64,000 bases of DNA from Pedobacter xixiisoli (GTDB lineage: Bacteria; Bacteroidota; Bacteroidia; Sphingobacteriales; Sphingobacteriaceae): NCBI RefSeq assembly GCF_900215335.1, contig NZ_OCMT01000005.1, forward strand, positions 1-64,000. Direction: 5' to 3'. Under the pieces are notes generated by a model that searched no databases, was not told where the DNA came from, and saw nothing but the letters and a program-made list of their open reading frames with translations. The position numbers and the translations under genes are program-made. Shown here in pieces: positions 17,065 through 23,999 of the stretch; position 1 is the first letter of the stretch; each line of letters starts with the position of its first letter.

Positions 17065-17412
17065 TTACTTTCTTAAAGATTTGATACGAGCTGCTTTACC
17101 AGTTAAGCTACGTAAATAGAACAATTTAGCTCTACGTACTTTACCATAGCTGTTAACTTCTACTTTCTCGATATTTGGAGAACCGATAGGGAAGATACGC
17201 TCTACACCAACACCATTACTGATTTTACGAACAGTGAAAGTTTCGTTAGCGCCAGCGCTGTTGCGTTGAATAACAACACCTTGGTAAATCTGAACACGTT
17301 CTTTATTACCCTCGCGAATTTTATAATGAACACTTACAGTATCTCCAGATTTGAAAGAAGGAAATTCTTTTTGAGTGCTTACCTGTTCTTCTACAAATTT
17401 TACTAAATCCAT
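17065..17412 (-). CDS. rplS: 50S ribosomal protein L19 (bL19)
   Basis: The 115-residue protein shows typical L19 sequence: FKSGDTVSVHYKIREG, YQGVVIQRNSAG, TFTVRKISNGVGVERIFP, and the Arg/Lys-rich RRAKLFYLRSLTGKAARIK end. L19 sits at the 30S-50S interface. It is the last member of the rpsP-rimM-trmD-rplS block, separated from trmD by 150 bases that hold a leader-like hairpin. A terminator follows. Confidence 0.97.
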   Translation of the reverse strand: MDLVKFVEEQVSTQKEFPSFKSGDTVSVHYKIREGNKERVQIYQGVVIQRNSAGANETFTVRKISNGVGVERIFPIGSPNIEKVEVNSYGKVRRAKLFYLRSLTGKAARIKSLRK

Positions 17413-17429
17413 GATTTTAAGCTATTAAG

Positions 17430-17455
17430 CCGATTTTTGTAACGTTTAAAATCGG
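17430..17455 (-). promoter_or_regulatory. Hairpin in the rplS 5' leader; candidate ribosomal-protein leader
   Basis: On the minus strand CCGATTTT and AAAATCGG form a perfect 8-bp stem with a ~10-base loop, 17 bases before the rplS ATG. No run of T follows on either side, so it is not a simple terminator. Its place fits an autoregulatory leader bound by L19; this is inference. Confidence 0.45.
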
Positions 17456-17529
17456 ACTGCAATATTAGGGAATATTTTTTAAAAATAAAAGCGAATTTTA
17501 AAAATATTTGATGATTTAATATTTTGCCT

Positions 17530-17548
17530 ATTAGCTAATTATCAAATC
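17530..17548. repeat. 19-base repeat, copy 1 (between trmD and rplS)
   Basis: ATTAGCTAATTATCAAATC is found here and again, same orientation, at 22836-22854 between rpsP and rimM. Both copies are in spacers of the split rpsP-rimM-trmD-rplS block. Confidence 0.7.
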
Positions 17549-17562
17549 AACCAATTATCTTA

Positions 17563-18237
17563 TTATTTTAATAAATCGGGACGGCGTTCTTGCGTACGTT
17601 TTAAGGCCTCTTCGTGGCGCCATTCGTTAATTTTTGCTTCGTGCCCACTCAACAGAATGTCGGGTATTTTATGCCCACGCCAATCTGCAGGTCTGGTGTA
17701 AACAGGTGCATCTAACAATTCACCTTGAAAACTGTCTGATAAAGCAGAAGTTTCGTCGTTTAAAACCCCAGGTATCAATCGAATGATGGCGTCTACCAAT
17801 ACTGCAGCTGGTAATTCTCCACCAGAAAGTACATAATCGCCAATAGAAATTTCTCGTGTTACATAAATATCACGGATACGTTGGTCTATACCTTTGTAGT
17901 GCCCACATAAAATGATGATATTTCCTTTAATAGAAAGTTCGTTGGCAATAGTTTGATTCAATGTTTCCCCATCAGGACTCATGAAAATAATCTCATTGTA
18001 GCTTCGCTCTTCCTGTAGTTTTTCTATGCAGGCCGCAAATGGCGGAATGCTCATTACCATACCGCTGCCACCTCCATAAGGATAATCATCAACACTTTTT
18101 TGCTTGTTGGTGGCATAGTCCCTTAAATTATGCACCACAATTTCAGCAATGCCTTTTTTTTGTGCACGCTGCAAAATAGAATGAGCAAAAGGGCTGGTCA
18201 GTAAATCAGGTAGTACGGAGATGATGTCAAAACGCAT
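17563..18237 (-). CDS. trmD: tRNA (guanine-37-N1)-methyltransferase
   Basis: Methylates G37 next to the anticodon, which prevents +1 frameshifting. The 224-residue SPOUT protein opens MRFDIISVLPDLL. It carries VDDYPYGGGSGMVM, the knot sequence FMSPDGETLNQ, CGHYKGIDQRI, and EISIGDYVLSGGELPA. A TATATTTG element ends 4 bases before the ATG, so its mRNA is probably leaderless. It normally follows rimM, but here a plus-strand PL6 gene and a lipoprotein gene lie between them. Confidence 0.97.
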   Translation of the reverse strand: MRFDIISVLPDLLTSPFAHSILQRAQKKGIAEIVVHNLRDYATNKQKSVDDYPYGGGSGMVMSIPPFAACIEKLQEERSYNEIIFMSPDGETLNQTIANELSIKGNIIILCGHYKGIDQRIRDIYVTREISIGDYVLSGGELPAAVLVDAIIRLIPGVLNDETSALSDSFQGELLDAPVYTRPADWRGHKIPDILLSGHEAKINEWRHEEALKRTQERRPDLLK

Positions 18238-18241
18238 GCTA

Positions 18242-18249
18242 CAAATATA
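18242..18249 (-). promoter_or_regulatory. -7 element (TATATTTG) immediately before trmD
   Basis: On the minus strand TATATTTG fits TAnnTTTG and is separated from the trmD ATG by four bases, which implies a leaderless transcript. The -33 region is weak (TTTA). It would give trmD independence from rimM, as the interrupted gene order requires. Confidence 0.5.
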
Positions 18250-18310
18250 AGGCTTTAATGGCAGTTTAAAATCTATCGAGTTGTCATGAGATTTTTTTAA
18301 TTCATAATAA

Positions 18311-18341
18311 TTTGTTTTTGAAATAAACTCATTTATATTTG
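18311..18341 (+). promoter_or_regulatory. Bacteroidetes promoter of the PL6 lyase gene
   Basis: TTTG at 18311-18314, a 19-base spacer, then TATATTTG at 18334-18341. Both elements match the Bacteroidetes housekeeping consensus at the correct spacing. The start of transcription should fall near 18347. A palindrome covers the end of the -7 element and the start site. Confidence 0.75.
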
Positions 18342-18365
18342 GTTAACCAAAAATTGGTACACCAA
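18339..18365 (+). promoter_or_regulatory. Tandem TTGGTnnACCAA operators on the PL6 promoter
   Basis: TTGGTTAACCAA (18339-18350) and TTGGTACACCAA (18354-18365) are two 5+2+5 palindromes, 15 bases centre to centre. A longer inverted repeat encloses them: TATATTTGGT (18334-18343) with ACCAAATATA (18361-18370). They overlap the -7 element and start site, the place for repression. TGGTnnACCA-type cores are known for FadR/UxuR-type GntR regulators, some of which sense uronates. No regulator gene is in the window. Confidence 0.65.
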
Positions 18366-18376
18366 ATATAAACTTC

Positions 18377-21300
18377 ATGAAACTAATCAGTTACTTTGTA
18401 GCGGGACTGCTGTTAACGCAATTGTCTTCTTGGGCACAAACTGCAATAAAAACATCATTCGAAAGTCCAATATATACTGCAGGTAGTATTAATTCTCAAA
18501 ACTCATGGACGGTAGTTGGGAATGCCGCTATAAGTGCTACAAAAGCCAAAACTGGCACTAATGGTTTAAGTTTTAACAATGCATCATCAGCTTTACTAGT
18601 AAATTATAATGCCTATGGTGGTTCTGTAACTGGAATTAGGGATGTTTTTTATACAGATATGTGGGTCAATCCTGTGTCTTTTGCAACCAAGGGAATTCAG
18701 ATTATTGCGTATGATCAGTATGCAAGTAATGCAAAACGTATTTATGCTATTGAGCTTACGGTAGATAAAAAAATAAAGGTTTCTACAGGTAGCTCCAGTA
18801 CGGATACAGAGCTTGGAACATGGATTCAGGATGACTGGTTTCGGTTGTCAATTAAGACAGATCTTGTATTGGGAAAATTTAAAGTTGCAATCAATGGTGT
18901 ACTAAATCCTGCGGAGTTTTCTTTACGAGAAGCTTATACGCCAACTGCAAGTATGGGTAGGGCAGCTACGATTAAAGAATTTCATTCGTTGCGAATTAAT
19001 CACACTTCAGACACGCAGGTAGCTAGTTCTAATTTTACAGTAGATGACCTTTATATAGGCAAAAATCCTATTCCAGATATTTCATTTTTAGCATCGCCTA
19101 CGGCAAGAATTATCAACGTAGAACAGCCAAGTTACGGAAGCATCAGCTTAAATCCTGCGCAAGCGAGTTATCAAGTGAATGACCAAGTTACGGCAACATT
19201 AACCTTGCCACAAGGTTATCTAAACAATGGTTGGACTGGCGATCTGTCTGGGACGGAGTTGACAAAAACTTTCAATATCACCAATAATATGGTTGTTGGG
19301 GCCAATGTTACGGTAGATAACACTGCGCCGCCAGCAGAATACACGGTAGCAGTTACTCAACCTGCAAATGCGACGATTACTTTGTCGCCGGCGCCTACCA
19401 ATGGTAAATATTTAAGTGAAACTACCGTTACGGCTACTGTTAACGTAGCGTCTTGCTACCAATTCAATGGCTGGACTGGAAATTTAAGCGGCACACAAGT
19501 GTCAAAAACCTTTGCCGTTAGCGGAGATATGTCTATTGGAGCGGAGATTGCCATCAATACAACACCTGGAATTACTAGAAATGTGACTACGGTTACTGAA
19601 TTTAAGGCAGCTCTGGCAGCAATGAATCCTGGAGACATAATTTCAGTTGAAGATGGAAGTTATGATCTAAGCAGTTTAACTGTCAATCGTTCTGCTTGCC
19701 CCAATAGACCGATAGTGATTAAAGCTAAAAATCAAGGTCAAGCAATTTTAAATGGCGCTACTGCATTAGTTTTAGATGGTTTGCAATATGTGACTTTACA
19801 AGGTTTTTCATTCAGAAGTGCAAATGTGGGAACGGGTATCAAGATGTTGAATTGTAGTCGAGTTCGAATTACGAGAAACAGCTTTAAGTTAGATGAAACA
19901 AACATCAACTCTTGCAACTGGTTGTACATTGGCGATACTTTTGGAAGCACAGCACCTTTAAAATCGGGACATAATAGAGTTGACTATAACTTGTTTGAAG
20001 GGAAAACTAAATCTGGTAAATTTATACTGCTAGATGGGAATATTAACCAGCAAACACAGTATGACACAATCGCCTACAATGTATTCAGAAACAACGGACC
20101 GAGAGAAGAAAATGAAAAAGAGACCATTAGGATTGGCGTAAGTACACTTTCGCAAAGTAATGGTTATACTGTAGTAGAATATAATCTTTTCGAAGACTGT
20201 GATGGAGATCCAGAAATAGTTTCCGTAAAATCTTTTGCAAACACAGTGAGGTATAATACTTTTAGAAGATGCTTGGGTACGGTTTGTTTGCGTCAGGGAA
20301 ACAACAGCATTGTAGAAGGCAACTACTTTTTTGGAGAAGGAAAAACCGCTATCTATACCAATGAAAACGGAAATTCTAGTACAATTGGTGCAGGCGGAGT
20401 AAGGGTTTATGGTAAGGGGCACAAAATATTTAACAACTATTTTTCTGGATTAACGGGAAGTATCTTTGATGCAGCTATTACGATTACCAATGGTGATGCC
20501 TACAATGTGGCTAATCCAACAGATTTGGCTAAACACTATGTGCCCGAAAACTTAGAAGTCGTGTTCAATACCTTTGTCAACAATAAATCGAATATTGAAA
20601 TAGGCTATAAGTATGATAAGGCACCTATCAACTGTTTGATTGCAAATAATATTGTGAAGGAAAATGCAACACAAATCATAAAATCTTACAGTGCTGAATC
20701 TTTAGCAGGCGTTAATTTTAGCAATAATATCATGTATCCTACAGGTACGTCAACTATAGGTATTTCTGCTGCTAATACACAAATCCAAAATATTGACCCT
20801 TTGCTTGAGCAGCCAGTCTGTAATGGTTCGGGTTGTGAGCAGCAAAAAGCTTATGAGGTATTGCGTTTAAGTGCATCAAGTCCAGCTATTAATGCCTCAA
20901 CAGGTAATTTTAGCTATGCAGCCACAGACTACGAAAAACAAAGTAGGGTTGGATTGGCTGATATTGGTGCTGATGAGTACGATAGGAACAATATGGTGCA
21001 GGTTAGTGCGCTAGATGAAAGTAATGTTGGCCCCAATGCTGTAGCTTTTAATTACAGTTATTTTGATGTGTTGCCAATTACACTAGTTTCATTTGATGCG
21101 GCCTACCGTAACCAGCAAGTAGAGTTGAAGTGGAATGTAGCAAAGCAAGAAAATGTAAAACGATATGAGGTAGAATGGCGTACAGATTTTTCTGATTTTA
21201 AAGCAGTGGCTGATTTATCTCCAGTGCAAGGGCAGCTTAACTACATCGCAAAACATTCTTCTCCAATTGTAGGCAATAATTATTACCGACTTAAAACCGT

Positions 21301-21604
21301 GGATGAAAACGGAGATGTAGATTTTTTTGAAGAAAAAGCAGTGCGTGTATTGAGTAGCCAATTGGCAAAACTTTATCCTAATCCAGCTATCAAAGCGTTT
21401 ACGGTAGATTTTGGCTACACTGCAACGGGTTCAGTAAAGGTGAAAATGGTTAGCGTGTTAGGTAGTAGTGTGTATGAACAAGTAGTGTCGGGAGTTTCTT
21501 CTTGTCAAATTCCAGTTAGTACGCTTGCCCAAGGAATGTATTTTGTACAATTTATAAATGCTGAAAAGAAAATGGTTTCATTGCCAGTTATTGTTTCGCA
21601 CTAG
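18377..21604 (+). CDS. Secreted PL6-family polysaccharide lyase (alginate lyase / chondroitinase B-like) with T9SS domain
   Basis: A 1075-residue, multi-domain surface enzyme. A signal peptide (1-20, SSWAQ) is followed by a jelly-roll-like region (~21-225) and two InlB-type B-repeats (~250-313 and ~322-391, each with NGWTG.LSGT). The PL6 right-handed beta-helix is at ~400-870. Glu613, Lys618 (SVKS) and Arg639 (LRQGN) have the same spacing as catalytic Glu245, Lys250 and Arg271 of chondroitinase B. An Ig-like segment and a T9SS sorting domain (LYPNPA at ~998) complete it. It probably eliminates at uronate in alginate or a related polymer. It sits between trmD and rimM on the opposite strand, and overlaps the next gene by 4 bases, tail-to-tail. 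Confidence 0.88.
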   Translation: MKLISYFVAGLLLTQLSSWAQTAIKTSFESPIYTAGSINSQNSWTVVGNAAISATKAKTGTNGLSFNNASSALLVNYNAYGGSVTGIRDVFYTDMWVNPVSFATKGIQIIAYDQYASNAKRIYAIELTVDKKIKVSTGSSSTDTELGTWIQDDWFRLSIKTDLVLGKFKVAINGVLNPAEFSLREAYTPTASMGRAATIKEFHSLRINHTSDTQVASSNFTVDDLYIGKNPIPDISFLASPTARIINVEQPSYGSISLNPAQASYQVNDQVTATLTLPQGYLNNGWTGDLSGTELTKTFNITNNMVVGANVTVDNTAPPAEYTVAVTQPANATITLSPAPTNGKYLSETTVTATVNVASCYQFNGWTGNLSGTQVSKTFAVSGDMSIGAEIAINTTPGITRNVTTVTEFKAALAAMNPGDIISVEDGSYDLSSLTVNRSACPNRPIVIKAKNQGQAILNGATALVLDGLQYVTLQGFSFRSANVGTGIKMLNCSRVRITRNSFKLDETNINSCNWLYIGDTFGSTAPLKSGHNRVDYNLFEGKTKSGKFILLDGNINQQTQYDTIAYNVFRNNGPREENEKETIRIGVSTLSQSNGYTVVEYNLFEDCDGDPEIVSVKSFANTVRYNTFRRCLGTVCLRQGNNSIVEGNYFFGEGKTAIYTNENGNSSTIGAGGVRVYGKGHKIFNNYFSGLTGSIFDAAITITNGDAYNVANPTDLAKHYVPENLEVVFNTFVNNKSNIEIGYKYDKAPINCLIANNIVKENATQIIKSYSAESLAGVNFSNNIMYPTGTSTIGISAANTQIQNIDPLLEQPVCNGSGCEQQKAYEVLRLSASSPAINASTGNFSYAATDYEKQSRVGLADIGADEYDRNNMVQVSALDESNVGPNAVAFNYSYFDVLPITLVSFDAAYRNQQVELKWNVAKQENVKRYEVEWRTDFSDFKAVADLSPVQGQLNYIAKHSSPIVGNNYYRLKTVDENGDVDFFEEKAVRVLSSQLAKLYPNPAIKAFTVDFGYTATGSVKVKMVSVLGSSVYEQVVSGVSSCQIPVSTLAQGMYFVQFINAEKKMVSLPVIVSH

Positions 21605-22242
21605 GTTGTCCACTGGTCGTGAATTACAGCTACGAGGTAATGATTGCCCTGATGTTCTTTAAATACTAATCGAAGGCTGGTCCAATCCATACCCTCGTAT
21701 TTTTTGTCAAACCCGCTAAAGTAATATTCTAGAAATGGGTGTTTTGGATAGATTTCGCTAAGGTTGTTTATTGAATTCCCCTTGCCGATGATTCGGTTGT
21801 AAGCAGTTTTTTCGGCATGTAGGTAATCTGCATTGTACACAAACTTCTCTAGGTATTTTTGTGCAGTTAATCTGATGGTTTCGCCTGATCCATCGTAGTT
21901 GCCCCAATTTACCGAACCTCGTTCCTCTATCAGCTTGGTAAAAGTAGCTTTAGTTAATTTTTTAGCAGATTTCGTGTCTATAAATGCGTAAGGCGAAAAT
22001 AGTACGCTATCTGTTGGATGAAAATAAGCTGCAAAAGCTTTATAGTCCTTGGCTTTAAGTGCAGTGAGGATTTCTGTTGCAATGGTGATCAGTGTTCCCT
22101 CGTCAACAGTAGCGGTATCCTTTGGTTTATGAATTACCACAGTATCTTTTGACGATGTTGAGTCTGCTGGCTTATCGGTATTATTGCAGCTCAACAGCAA
22201 CACAGTTAAAATACTAAAGCAAAAAACATTAAACCATTTCAT
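21601..22242 (-). CDS. Hypothetical lipoprotein
   Basis: A 213-residue protein with a lipoprotein signal, MKWFNVFCFSILTVLLLSC, and Cys19 as the predicted lipidated residue. A Ser/Asp-rich linker follows. The rest (~50-213) has an NTF2/SnoaL-like feel, with ILTALKAKDYKAFAAYFHP and a strand-rich end, but no family can be named. It lies 42 bases after rimM on the same strand, so it may be read from the rpsP-rimM transcript. Its stop overlaps that of the convergent PL6 gene by four bases. Confidence 0.75.
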   Translation of the reverse strand: MKWFNVFCFSILTVLLLSCNNTDKPADSTSSKDTVVIHKPKDTATVDEGTLITIATEILTALKAKDYKAFAAYFHPTDSVLFSPYAFIDTKSAKKLTKATFTKLIEERGSVNWGNYDGSGETIRLTAQKYLEKFVYNADYLHAEKTAYNRIIGKGNSINNLSEIYPKHPFLEYYFSGFDKKYEGMDWTSLRLVFKEHQGNHYLVAVIHDQWTT

Positions 22243-22284
22243 GACTATAAAAACTGAAATGATTCGCTTTTGTTTGCGATGGAA

Positions 22285-22812
22285 TTAAGGATTTAGATAG
22301 ATGTCTAGCAATCCCTCAGGTAAATCTAAGGTTAAGATATTTTCTTCATCATCTATTTCCACAATAAAATCTTCGTTCAAAGGAAATAGGACATCTGTAT
22401 TTTTATAATGTACAGTTGCCACAAATTGCTGTGGATATTCATTTACTTCAATGATTTCGCCCAGTTCCCCTAAGGTTTCATCTACAGCAATAAAACCTTT
22501 CAGGTCGGTATAGTAGAACTCATCTTCATCACGCTCTGGTTTTTTATTCAAAGGCATGTACGCCTTTTTCTTCACTAGAGGTTGTGCCTTATCTATATGG
22601 TCTACATCCTCAAAATAAAAAAGACCGGTTTTGTTGTCGTACAGTTTATGACTAGAGACAAAGAAAGGCACCAATTTGCCGTTTACTTCTAGAAAAACCA
22701 CATCAAGGTCTAAGTCTTGGTAATCTTCAAACTCAAAAAAAAGTTGAAGTTCGCCTTTTAGGCCTTTTGTTTTAGTGATGTAACCGATGTAAAATGATTC
22801 TTCTTTTGTCAT
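22285..22812 (-). CDS. rimM: 16S rRNA processing / 30S maturation factor RimM
   Basis: Helps assemble the 30S head by binding S19. The 175-residue protein opens with FYIGYITKTKGLKGELQLFF, the RimM N-terminal barrel. The C-terminal PRC-like domain includes EFYYTDLKGFIAVDETLGELGEI and VLFPLNEDFI. It follows rpsP as in most bacteria, but the 111-base spacer contains a hairpin terminator and a 19-base repeat. An extra promoter or read-through is therefore needed for its expression. Confidence 0.95.
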   Translation of the reverse strand: MTKEESFYIGYITKTKGLKGELQLFFEFEDYQDLDLDVVFLEVNGKLVPFFVSSHKLYDNKTGLFYFEDVDHIDKAQPLVKKKAYMPLNKKPERDEDEFYYTDLKGFIAVDETLGELGEIIEVNEYPQQFVATVHYKNTDVLFPLNEDFIVEIDDEENILTLDLPEGLLDIYLNP

Positions 22813-22835
22813 GCTGGAAATGTGGTGATTTGTTG

Positions 22836-22854
22836 ATTAGCTAATTATCAAATC
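22836..22854. repeat. 19-base repeat, copy 2 (between rpsP and rimM)
   Basis: ATTAGCTAATTATCAAATC, identical to 17530-17548. Bases 22855-22869 continue with GGCTAATTAGCTAAT, which partly mirrors it (TTAGCTAA is self-complementary). Confidence 0.7.
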
Positions 22855-22867
22855 GGCTAATTAGCTA

Positions 22868-22905
22868 ATAAAAATAGCGTCCCGATTTTACCCGAAACGC
22901 TATTT
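22868..22905 (-). terminator. Terminator or attenuator between rpsP and rimM
   Basis: On the minus strand AAATAGCGT (22897-22905) pairs with ACGCTATTT (22872-22880), with a partly paired 16-base loop and a T-rich tail. It lies 19 bases after the rpsP stop, so rpsP mRNA should be more abundant than rimM mRNA. Confidence 0.75.
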
Positions 22906-22923
22906 CTTTTAAAGTAAAACTGA

Positions 22924-23499
22924 TTATTCAGCTTTATCTTCTGCTTGAGTTTCTTCAGCAGGAGCTTCTGTTGCTGCCTCAGCTTCTACCGCTGGAGCTT
23001 CTTCAGTAGCTACTTCTTCTTCAACAACCTCTTCCGCAACTGGTGCGTTCTTAGCTGCAATAGCTGCTGCTCTGTCTTCGTTTTTCTTAGCTTCTGCCGC
23101 TAAAGCTGCTTTACGAGCTTCTGCTTTAGTGTTTGCTAATCCTTCTGTTTTACCAGAGATTTGACCAGCTTTAGTTTCTAACCAAGTAGCAAATTTAGCA
23201 TCTGCTTGTTCTTGCGTTAAAGCACCTTTTCTGATACCGCCTTCTAAGTGTTTTTTGTATAAAACACCTTTGTAAGAAAGGATAGCACGAGCTGTGTCAG
23301 TAGGTTCAGCACCATTCAATACCCAGTTTACAGCTTTATCGAAGTTTAATTCGATAGTTGCAGGGTTAGTGTTTGGGTTGTAAGAACCTAAACGCTCAAT
23401 GAATTTTCCGTCTCTTGGAGCACGAGCATCCGCTACTACCACATGGTAAAAAGGTTTTCCTTTTTTACCGAATCTTTGCAATCTGATTTTAGTTGCCAT
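22924..23499 (-). CDS. rpsP: 30S ribosomal protein S16 (bS16) with long Ala/Glu-rich tail
   Basis: Residues 1-85 are standard S16: MATKIRLQRFGKKGKPFYHVV, VADARAPRDGKFIERLGSYNP, and a GAEPTDTARAILS segment. The protein is 191 residues, about twice the usual length. After residue ~110 it becomes Ala, Lys and Glu rich, ending in VEEEVATEEAP-type acidic repeats. Such tails occur in Bacteroidota S16; their role is unknown. It is the first gene of the block, with a strong promoter (23557-23588) and a leader hairpin (23522-23548). Confidence 0.96.
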   Translation of the reverse strand: MATKIRLQRFGKKGKPFYHVVVADARAPRDGKFIERLGSYNPNTNPATIELNFDKAVNWVLNGAEPTDTARAILSYKGVLYKKHLEGGIRKGALTQEQADAKFATWLETKAGQISGKTEGLANTKAEARKAALAAEAKKNEDRAAAIAAKNAPVAEEVVEEEVATEEAPAVEAEAATEAPAEETQAEDKAE

Positions 23500-23521
23500 T
23501 CTTTTTTATAGTTTATGTATT

Positions 23522-23548
23522 CAACATAGTTCCCGGAACTCCGTGTTG
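23522..23548 (-). promoter_or_regulatory. Hairpin in the rpsP 5' leader; candidate autoregulatory leader
   Basis: On the minus strand CAACA/TGTTG encloses an inner stem AGTTC/GAACT with a CGG triloop and an asymmetric CGG/A bulge. It lies between the predicted transcription start (~23550) and the rpsP ATG (23499), with no T-run. The layout suits a ribosomal-protein leader; binding by S16 is inference. Confidence 0.45.
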
Positions 23549-23556
23549 CGGGGCTG

Positions 23557-23588
23557 CAAAAGTAAACAATATGTTGGTAATTAGCAAA
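23557..23588 (-). promoter_or_regulatory. Bacteroidetes promoter of rpsP
   Basis: On the minus strand TTTG (23585-23588), a 20-base spacer, and TACTTTTG (23557-23564). Both elements fit the phylum consensus. Transcription should start near 23550, leaving a leader of about 50 nt. Confidence 0.75.
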
Positions 23589-23702
23589 AAGGTTAAAAAT
23601 TATAGTTGGTTATAATTGTTTGAAAATCAAAAACATCATTTCATGGAAGCTGTAGTCCTGCTGTGCGCTGCAATCTTTTTGTTGGCAGTGACTTTAATAA
23701 TT

Positions 23703-23728
23703 GTCAGGCTGAGCTTGTCGAAGCCTCT
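23703..23728 (+). repeat. GTCA-headed palindrome (AGGCT/AGCCT)
   Basis: GTC then AGGCT (23706-23710), an 11-base loop and AGCCT (23722-23726), followed by CT. Sequences of the form GTCAGGCTGAGCNTGTCGAAG are widespread intergenic repeats. Its layout matches the palindromes at 14309, 14351 and 51104. Confidence 0.6.
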
Positions 23729-23999
23729 GCATTTTACAAAAGGACGGAACCTGCAAAAAGGATTTTCGCTGCCATCAGGTTTAACTAACAAAGGCTGTGC
23801 ATTTTGGCAAATGGTTTAAAAATCAAAATAACTACACATACAAAAACATCTGCTCCCTTAAAACTGTGTGTCTATGTGGTTCTCATAAAAAAGCTATCTC
23901 TACCTCATTAAAATTAGATTAAGCTTACAAAAGTGAAATCTCTTTTACTGATATTTGGTCTGTCAGCGCCGAAAGGTGTAAAAATCCAATCACATTTAA

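Larger units (their letters stand above)
23500..23999. other. Intergenic region between rpsP and the 5'-nucleotidase gene
   Basis: Apart from the rpsP promoter and leader and one GTCA-headed palindrome at 23703-23728, nothing recognisable is seen. A 67-codon open frame at 23616-23819 has no family features, and it contains the palindrome, so it is not called as a gene. Confidence 0.6.

Noticed and set aside
23616..23819. 67-codon open frame with a hydrophobic start
   Set aside because: It runs through a GTCA-headed palindrome, has no family resemblance and no promoter element; chance frame in a spacer.
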